Part shown: positions 58,812-64,000 of the stretch, piece by piece
Numbering within the stretch: the stretch's first letter is position 1
How the letters are laid out: every line of letters starts with the position of its first letter
Assembly: GCF_011369485.1 (NCBI RefSeq)
Contig: NZ_VXCA01000003.1
Location: 186,001 to 250,000 of the forward strand
Direction: 5' to 3'
Length of the DNA stretch: 64,000 bases
Source of the DNA: Pseudomonas atagonensis
GTDB lineage: Bacteria > Pseudomonadota > Gammaproteobacteria > Pseudomonadales > Pseudomonadaceae
Notes under the pieces: generated by a model
The model's database searches: none
Told to the model about the DNA's origin: nothing
What the model saw: the letters and a program-made list of their open reading frames with translations, nothing else
Made by a program: the position numbers and the translations under genes

Positions 58812-59695
58812 TTGCAGCGTATTCGGCGACCAGCCAGGCGCGGGTCAACGCAGCACTGGAAGCCCTGTTCAACGCGCCGTTGCCGGAACTGGCGCGTCTT
58901 TACGAAGCCATGCGCTACAGCGTGATGAACGGCGGCAAACGCGTGCGTCCGCTGCTGGCTTACGCTGCGTGCGAAGCCCTCGGCGGTAAAGCTGAGCAGG
59001 CCAACGGCGCAGCGTGTGCCGTCGAGCTGATCCACGCTTATTCGCTGGTGCACGACGACTTGCCGGCGATGGACGACGACGATCTGCGTCGCGGTCAGCC
59101 GACCACCCACAAAAAATTCGACGAAGCCTGCGCGATCCTCGCCGGTGACGGCCTGCAGAGCCTGGCGTTCAGCGCGCTGCTCGACCCACGCCTGAGCAAT
59201 CTCGACGCTGACATCCGCCTGCAACAGGTCACGGCGCTGGCGCACGCGGCAGGCCCGGCGGGCATGGTCGGCGGCCAGGCCATCGACCTCGGTTCGGTCG
59301 GTCTGAAGCTCGATCAGACAGCCCTCGAACAGATGCATCGGCACAAGACCGGCGCGCTGATCGAAGTCAGCGTCAAACTCGGTGCCTTGGCCAGCGGCCG
59401 TGCCGAGAAGGATGAACTCAAGGCTCTGCAGACTTATGCACAGGCCATCGGCCTCGCCTTCCAGGTGCAGGACGACATCCTCGACGTCGAAAGCGATACC
59501 GAAACCCTTGGCAAACGCCAGGGCGCCGATATCGCCCGCGACAAGCCGACCTACCCGGCCCTGCTCGGTCTGGACGCGGCCAAGGCCTATGCCTTGGAAC
59601 TGCGCGATCAGGCCCTGCACGCCCTGCGACCGTTTGACGCGGCGGCAGAGCCGTTGCGCGAGCTGGCCCGGTATATCGTCGAGCGCCGCAGCTGA
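58808..59695 (+). CDS. ispA: (2E,6E)-farnesyl diphosphate synthase
   Basis: A 295-residue prenyl transferase. The first Asp-rich motif is [20 protein letters not shown] and the second is [39 protein letters not shown] carries the IPP-binding basic residues. It condenses IPP with DMAPP and GPP to make FPP for ubiquinone and undecaprenol. Between xseB and dxs. Confidence 0.96.
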   Translation: MIAAYSATSQARVNAALEALFNAPLPELARLYEAMRYSVMNGGKRVRPLLAYAACEALGGKAEQANGAACAVELIHAYSLVHDDLPAMDDDDLRRGQPTTHKKFDEACAILAGDGLQSLAFSALLDPRLSNLDADIRLQQVTALAHAAGPAGMVGGQAIDLGSVGLKLDQTALEQMHRHKTGALIEVSVKLGALASGRAEKDELKALQTYAQAIGLAFQVQDDILDVESDTETLGKRQGADIARDKPTYPALLGLDAAKAYALELRDQALHALRPFDAAAEPLRELARYIVERRS

Positions 59696-59786
59696 CGGCG
59701 AATCAGCCAAAAAAGACCAACGCGTGGGCAGGGGGCGATGCATCAGGTAAACTGCCGCATCTTTTATACCTATAACGATTCGCCTG

Positions 59787-61685
59787 ATGCCCACGACGTT
59801 TCATGAGATTCCCCGCAAGCGCCCGACCACGCCCCTGCTCGACCGCGCGAACACGCCGGACGGCCTGCGCCGGTTAGGCGAAGCCGAGCTGGAAACCCTG
59901 GCTGATGAGTTGCGCCTGGAATTGCTCTACACGGTCGGCCAGACCGGTGGGCATTTCGGTGCCGGCCTGGGCGTCATCGAGCTGACCATCGCGTTGCATT
60001 ACGTCTTCGACACCCCGGATGACCGGCTGGTGTGGGACGTTGGTCATCAGGCTTATCCGCACAAGATCCTCACCGGTCGTCGCGAGCGCATGGAAACCCT
60101 GCGCCAAAAGGACGGCATCGCAGCCTTCCCGCGCCGCGCCGAGAGCGAGTACGACACCTTTGGCGTCGGCCACTCCAGCACCTCGATCAGCGCCGCGCTA
60201 GGCATGGCCATCGCCGCCCGCCTGCAAAACAGTGATCGCAAGGCGATTGCCGTGATCGGCGACGGTGCACTGACTGCCGGCATGGCCTTCGAGGCGCTGA
60301 ACCACGCGCCGGAAGTGAACGCCAACATGTTGGTGATCCTCAACGACAACGACATGTCGATCTCGCGCAACGTCGGCGGCCTGTCGAATTATCTGGCGAA
60401 GATCCTCTCCAGCCGCACTTACGCGAGCATGCGTGAAGGCAGCAAGAAAGTCCTGTCGCGCCTGCCCGGCGCCTGGGAAATCGCCCGTCGCACCGAAGAA
60501 TACGCCAAAGGCATGCTGGTCCCCGGCACCCTGTTCGAAGAGCTGGGCTGGAACTACATCGGCCCGATCGACGGCCACGACCTGCCGACCCTGATCGCCA
60601 CGTTGCGCAACATGCGCGACCTGAAAGGCCCGCAGTTCCTGCACATCGTCACCAAGAAAGGCAAAGGCTTCGCCCCGGCGGAAGTCGACCCGATCGGTTA
60701 CCACGCGATCACCAAGCTCGAACCTGTGGATGCTCCCGCTGCTGCGCCGAAAAAGGCCGGCGGGCCGAAGTATTCGGCAGTGTTCGGCGAGTGGCTGTGC
60801 GACATGGCGGCGGCTGATCCACGTCTGGTCGGGATTACCCCGGCGATGAAGGAAGGCTCGGATCTGGTGGCGTTCAGCGAACGCTTCCCGCTGCGCTACT
60901 TCGACGTGGCAATTGCCGAACAGCACGCCGTGACGTTTGCTGCCGGTATGGCTTGTGAAGGCGCGAAACCGGTGGTGGCGATCTACTCGACATTCCTCCA
61001 GCGTGGCTACGACCAGCTCGTGCACGATGTGGCGGTGCAGAACCTCGACGTCCTGTTCGCCATCGACCGCGCCGGTCTGGTCGGCGAAGACGGCCCGACC
61101 CACGCCGGCAGCTTCGATCTGTCGTACCTGCGTTGCATACCGGGCATGCTCATCATGACCCCGAGCGATGAAAACGAACTGCGCAAAATGCTCACCACCG
61201 GTCACCTGTACAACGGCCCGGCGGCGGTGCGTTACCCGCGCGGCAGCGGCCCGAACGCAACCATCGAGAAAGACCTCGATCCTATCGAAATCGGCAAGGG
61301 CATCGTTCGCCGCCAGGGCAGCAAAGTGGCCCTGCTGGTGTTCGGCGTGCAACTGACCGAAGCGCTGAAAGTCGCCGAGAAGCTGGATGCGACCGTGGTC
61401 GACATGCGCTTCGTCAAACCTATGGATGAAGCGCTGGTGCGCGAGATTGCCGGCAGTCACGAGCTGCTGGTGACGATCGAAGAGAACGCGATCATGGGCG
61501 GCGCCGGTGGCGCGGTCAGCGAATTTCTCGCACGCGAGAATATTCTCAAGTCGATGCTGCACCTGGGCTTGCCGGACGTTTACGTCGAGCACGCAAAGCC
61601 TGCGCAAATGCTGGCCGAGTGCGGGCTGGATGAGGCCGGAATCGAAGCGTCGATTCGCGAACGTCTGGATCTGCTTAACCGCTGA
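59787..61685 (+). CDS. dxs: 1-deoxy-D-xylulose-5-phosphate synthase
   Basis: Thiamine-dependent first enzyme of the MEP pathway; 632 residues. The N-terminal part has [20 protein letters not shown] and the TPP-binding [20 protein letters not shown] to NDNDMSIS. The middle is the Pyr domain with [20 protein letters not shown], and the C-terminus is the transketolase-C domain. It starts 91 bp after ispA and supplies precursors to IspA. No Shine-Dalgarno sequence stands out. Confidence 0.97.
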   Translation: MPTTFHEIPRKRPTTPLLDRANTPDGLRRLGEAELETLADELRLELLYTVGQTGGHFGAGLGVIELTIALHYVFDTPDDRLVWDVGHQAYPHKILTGRRERMETLRQKDGIAAFPRRAESEYDTFGVGHSSTSISAALGMAIAARLQNSDRKAIAVIGDGALTAGMAFEALNHAPEVNANMLVILNDNDMSISRNVGGLSNYLAKILSSRTYASMREGSKKVLSRLPGAWEIARRTEEYAKGMLVPGTLFEELGWNYIGPIDGHDLPTLIATLRNMRDLKGPQFLHIVTKKGKGFAPAEVDPIGYHAITKLEPVDAPAAAPKKAGGPKYSAVFGEWLCDMAAADPRLVGITPAMKEGSDLVAFSERFPLRYFDVAIAEQHAVTFAAGMACEGAKPVVAIYSTFLQRGYDQLVHDVAVQNLDVLFAIDRAGLVGEDGPTHAGSFDLSYLRCIPGMLIMTPSDENELRKMLTTGHLYNGPAAVRYPRGSGPNATIEKDLDPIEIGKGIVRRQGSKVALLVFGVQLTEALKVAEKLDATVVDMRFVKPMDEALVREIAGSHELLVTIEENAIMGGAGGAVSEFLARENILKSMLHLGLPDVYVEHAKPAQMLAECGLDEAGIEASIRERLDLLNR

Positions 61686-61710
61686 CTCGCTGGATAAACG
61701 CAAAACCCCA

Positions 61711-61800
61711 TGTGGGAGCGGGCTTGCCCGCGAAGGCGTCGAATCAGTCGATATTGAGTCGACTGACACACCGTCTTCGCGAGCAAGCCCGCTCCCACAT
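61711..61800. repeat. Paired REP sequence (REPIN) between dxs and btuB
   Basis: TGTGGGAGCGGGCTTGCCCG at the left end and CGAGCAAGCCCGCTCCCACA at the right, one mismatch in the core. It fills most of the 152 bp between the two genes, so no cobalamin riboswitch fits there. Confidence 0.9.
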
Positions 61801-61837
61801 TTGATTTGTGTACACCTGAAAGACCTATGGACCACCC

Positions 61838-63721
61838 ATGAAACTCTCGCGCCTCGCCCTGCCCTTCTTCCTGCTGCCAGCCACCAGCGTCCTGGCCGAT
61901 ACCTTCGAACGCGACGCCGCCCTGAAATTGCCCGACACGCTGATCAGCGCCAACCGCCAGGTCGAAGCACGCAACGACAGCAGCGCGGCCAACACGGTGT
62001 TCACCCGCGAAGACATCGACCGCCTGCAACCGAGCGACGTGCCGGACTTGCTGCGTCGCGTACCGGGCGTGCAGGTGGCGCAGACCGGCGGGCGCGGCAG
62101 CCTGCCCGGGGTTTACATTCGCGGTACGCAGTCGGCGCAGAGCCTGGTGCTGGTCGACGGCCAGCGCATCGGCAGTTCCACTTCCGGCGACAGCAACCTG
62201 CAACATCTGAACATCGAACAGATTGAGCGCGTCGAAGTGCTGCGCGGATCACGTTCGGTGATTTACGGCAGCGATGCGATTGGCGGGGTGATTCAGATCT
62301 TCACCCGCCGTGGCAGCGAACAAGGCTTGCAGCCGCGCCTGCACGTCGGATTTGGCAGTAACCAGACCTGGGAACGCAGCCTCGGCCTGTCCGGTGGCGA
62401 TGACAAAACCCGTTTCAACCTCGGTGCCAGTCTCGATGAAACGGCCGGGATCGATCGCACCCACGAGTCGTATCCCAGCGACGGCGATGATGACGCCTAC
62501 CGCAACAAGTCAGTCAGCCTGAGCCTCAGCCATGCGCTGACCGACGACATCGAAGTCGGTGCCAACCTGCTGGATAACCGTGGCAAAAGCGAGTTCGACA
62601 ACCCGTTCGGCCGCTTCGACATGAATACCTTCGAATCGCTGCAGCAACAGCCGTACAGCGATTTCAATGTCAGCAGCGTCAGCAGTTACGTCGATGCCCG
62701 GGTCAACGAAACCTGGAAAACCCGCGTCGAACTCGGCCACACAGAGAACCGCGAAAAGACCCTCGACAAGCTCAGCGACGAACGCACGGTGTTCAACACT
62801 TACCGCGACTCGGTGAACTGGCAGAACGACCTGACCCTCGACGCACGCAACAGCCTGATCCTGGGCGGCGACTGGTACGAAGACCGGGTCAACAGCAGTA
62901 CCGCGTTCGACGAGGACAGCCGCTGGAACCGCGCCGCCTTCATCCAGCATCGTTATCAGGCCGACAGCTTCTCCACCGAGCTGGGCCTGCGCCACGACGA
63001 TAATCAGCAATTCGGCAGCCAGAATACCTGGAGTGGCACCTTCACCCTGCCGCTGAATCCGGACAATGATCTGTTGCTCAGCTACAGCGAGGGCTTCCGC
63101 GCGCCGACTTTCAACGACCTGTATTACCCGGATTTCAGCAACCCGAACCTGAAACCGGAAACCTCGAAAAGCTACGAGCTGCAATGGCGTAGCCAGTTAA
63201 CCGATAGCAGCCGACTCGAAGCCTCGATTTACCGTACAGACCTGGAAGACGCGATTATCTTCGGCAGCAACTCACGGCCGGAAAACGTCGCTTCGGCACG
63301 CATCAACGGTTTCGAAGCAGCACTGAAACAGCAATTGTTCGGCTGGCAGAGCAATCTCGGCGTAGCGATCATCGATCCCCGCGACCGCGACACCGGCCAT
63401 ACCCTGGCCCGTCGTGCACGCCGCACCGCGAGCTGGGATCTGGATCGCCAGTTCGATCAGCTAGGCCTCGGCGCCAGTTGGCAGGCAGTCAGCAGCAGCT
63501 ATGACGACAAGGACAATACGCAGGCACTGGGCGGTTACGCACTGTTCGGCTTGCGCAGCAGTTGGGCGCTGAACCGCGAGATCAAGCTGGAACTGAAAGT
63601 GGATAACGTGCTGGACAAAAGCTACAGCCGCGCACTGTACAGCTTTGACGGCAGCCAGTACGGCTATCGCGAAGAAGGTCGGGAGTGGATGTTTGGCGTC
63701 ACCTGGACTCCAGAACTCTAA
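61838..63721 (+). CDS. btuB: TonB-dependent vitamin B12 receptor
   Basis: A 627-residue outer-membrane receptor. Signal MKLSRLALPFFLLPATSVLA. The TonB box is DTLISAN at residues 33-39, matching DTLVVTAN of E. coli BtuB. The plug includes LLRRVPGVQVAQTGGRGSLP and IYGSDAIGGVIQIFTRRGSE. The barrel ends FGVTWTPEL-like, with a terminal aromatic-rich strand. It imports cobalamin, which EutBC needs as cofactor. No riboswitch is seen upstream. Confidence 0.93.
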   Translation: MKLSRLALPFFLLPATSVLADTFERDAALKLPDTLISANRQVEARNDSSAANTVFTREDIDRLQPSDVPDLLRRVPGVQVAQTGGRGSLPGVYIRGTQSAQSLVLVDGQRIGSSTSGDSNLQHLNIEQIERVEVLRGSRSVIYGSDAIGGVIQIFTRRGSEQGLQPRLHVGFGSNQTWERSLGLSGGDDKTRFNLGASLDETAGIDRTHESYPSDGDDDAYRNKSVSLSLSHALTDDIEVGANLLDNRGKSEFDNPFGRFDMNTFESLQQQPYSDFNVSSVSSYVDARVNETWKTRVELGHTENREKTLDKLSDERTVFNTYRDSVNWQNDLTLDARNSLILGGDWYEDRVNSSTAFDEDSRWNRAAFIQHRYQADSFSTELGLRHDDNQQFGSQNTWSGTFTLPLNPDNDLLLSYSEGFRAPTFNDLYYPDFSNPNLKPETSKSYELQWRSQLTDSSRLEASIYRTDLEDAIIFGSNSRPENVASARINGFEAALKQQLFGWQSNLGVAIIDPRDRDTGHTLARRARRTASWDLDRQFDQLGLGASWQAVSSSYDDKDNTQALGGYALFGLRSSWALNREIKLELKVDNVLDKSYSRALYSFDGSQYGYREEGREWMFGVTWTPEL

Positions 63722-63732
63722 GATCCGATCAA

Positions 63733-63866
63733 CTGTGGCGAGGGGTTTTATCCCCGATGGGTTGCGAAGCAGCCCCAAAAACAGACGCCTCAGTGAGTCA
63801 GCCACATTGAGTTCACGGGTTTACAGCTGCTGCGCAGCCGGTCGGGGATAAATCCCCTCACCACAG
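63733..63866. repeat. About 134-bp inverted-repeat element (CTGTGGCGAGG family)
   Basis: Ends CTGTGGCGAGGGGTTTTATC and its imperfect complement GATAAATCCCCTCACCACAG. Contains CTGCTGCGCAGCC, also present in the 28441-28558 copy. It separates the convergent btuB and btuF-like genes. Confidence 0.8.
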
Positions 63867-63867
63867 G

Positions 63868-64000
63868 CTACTGGTGTGGCTGTATCAGGTTGCAGAGCTT
63901 GGCTGTCGCCTCGATCATCTGCCCGCTGGGTCTTTCGAGGCCTTTATCGGTGACCAGCAGCAGCTTCCCCTGCTTCACTGCCGACACCTGCGGCCATGCC
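63868..64000 (-). CDS. btuF: Cobalamin ABC-transporter substrate-binding protein, 3' end only
   Basis: Open from the right edge to a TAG at 63868. The C-terminal 44 residues read AWPQVSAVKQGKLLLVTDKG, then LERPSGQMIEATAKLCNLIQ. This matches the C-terminus of BtuF-type periplasmic proteins (W-x2-VxAVKxGR, D-x-L-x-RP, LC). It would hand cobalamin to BtuCD. It is convergent with btuB, which supports the assignment, although the fragment is short. Confidence 0.65.
   Translation of the reverse strand, partial: AWPQVSAVKQGKLLLVTDKGLERPSGQMIEATAKLCNLIQPHQ

Noticed and set aside
61686..61837. Cobalamin riboswitch expected before btuB
   Set aside because: The space is filled by a REPIN and lacks a recognisable B12-box.

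Overview
The window is chromosomal DNA from a Pseudomonas of the fluorescens group. The evidence is the high GC content and codon use, the gene order leuS-lptE-holA and proA-nadD-rsfS-rlmH-mrdA-rodA-mltB-rlpA-dacA-ybeD-lipB-lipA, the ethanolamine (eat/eutBC) and alpha-2-macroglobulin (mag) loci, and several paired REP sequences ending in the typical GCGAGCAAGCCCGCTCCCAC arm. Calls rest on reading translated proteins and motifs; no database search was run.

Layout. 1-7.6 kb: a YdcF-type membrane protein (cut by the left edge), a DUF1654 protein, leuS, lptE and holA, the ribosome-rescue gene arfA with an RNase III-type hairpin inside its reading frame, and an MltB-type lytic transglycosylase. 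7.7-20.3 kb: mostly minus-strand cell-wall and cofactor genes (ldcA; the long proA to lipA cluster covering NAD, ribosome silencing, rod-shape synthesis, D,D-carboxypeptidase, lipoate). 20.4-30.9 kb: 3-methyladenine glycosylase, a DedA-PAP2 fusion, an AT-rich pair of unknown genes, a LON-domain protein, lrgAB, a MaoC dehydratase, a MORN-repeat/C13-peptidase lipoprotein, an NAD(P)-binding protein, a YceK lipoprotein, ubiX and mpl. 31-39 kb: ethanolamine catabolism, with a sigma54 activator, aldehyde dehydrogenase, permease and eutBC, and two visible sigma54 promoters. 39-42 kb: GNAT, DedA, mtfA and ppa.

42.1-46.4 kb is the accessory region: a LexA/PrtR-like repressor, a gene-poor relic stretch, a convergent C5 methyltransferase/restriction endonuclease pair of lower GC flanked by two 29-bp copies of the same hairpin, then a relB antitoxin with only a 21-codon stump of its toxin. 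46.9-57.0 kb is a complete six-gene mag/yfa operon built round a thioester-less alpha-2-macroglobulin. 57.2-58.5 kb is a Fic protein with a DNA-binding tail, preceded by two large palindromes. 58.6-64 kb holds xseB-ispA-dxs, btuB and, convergent with it, the 3' end of a btuF-like gene.

Most of the window is housekeeping. The parts most worth following are the arfA hairpin, the Fic operator array, the peptidoglycan-enzyme-like folds in the mag operon, the restriction island with its flanking repeats and dead toxin, the MORN-C13 lipoprotein and the AT-rich orphan pair.
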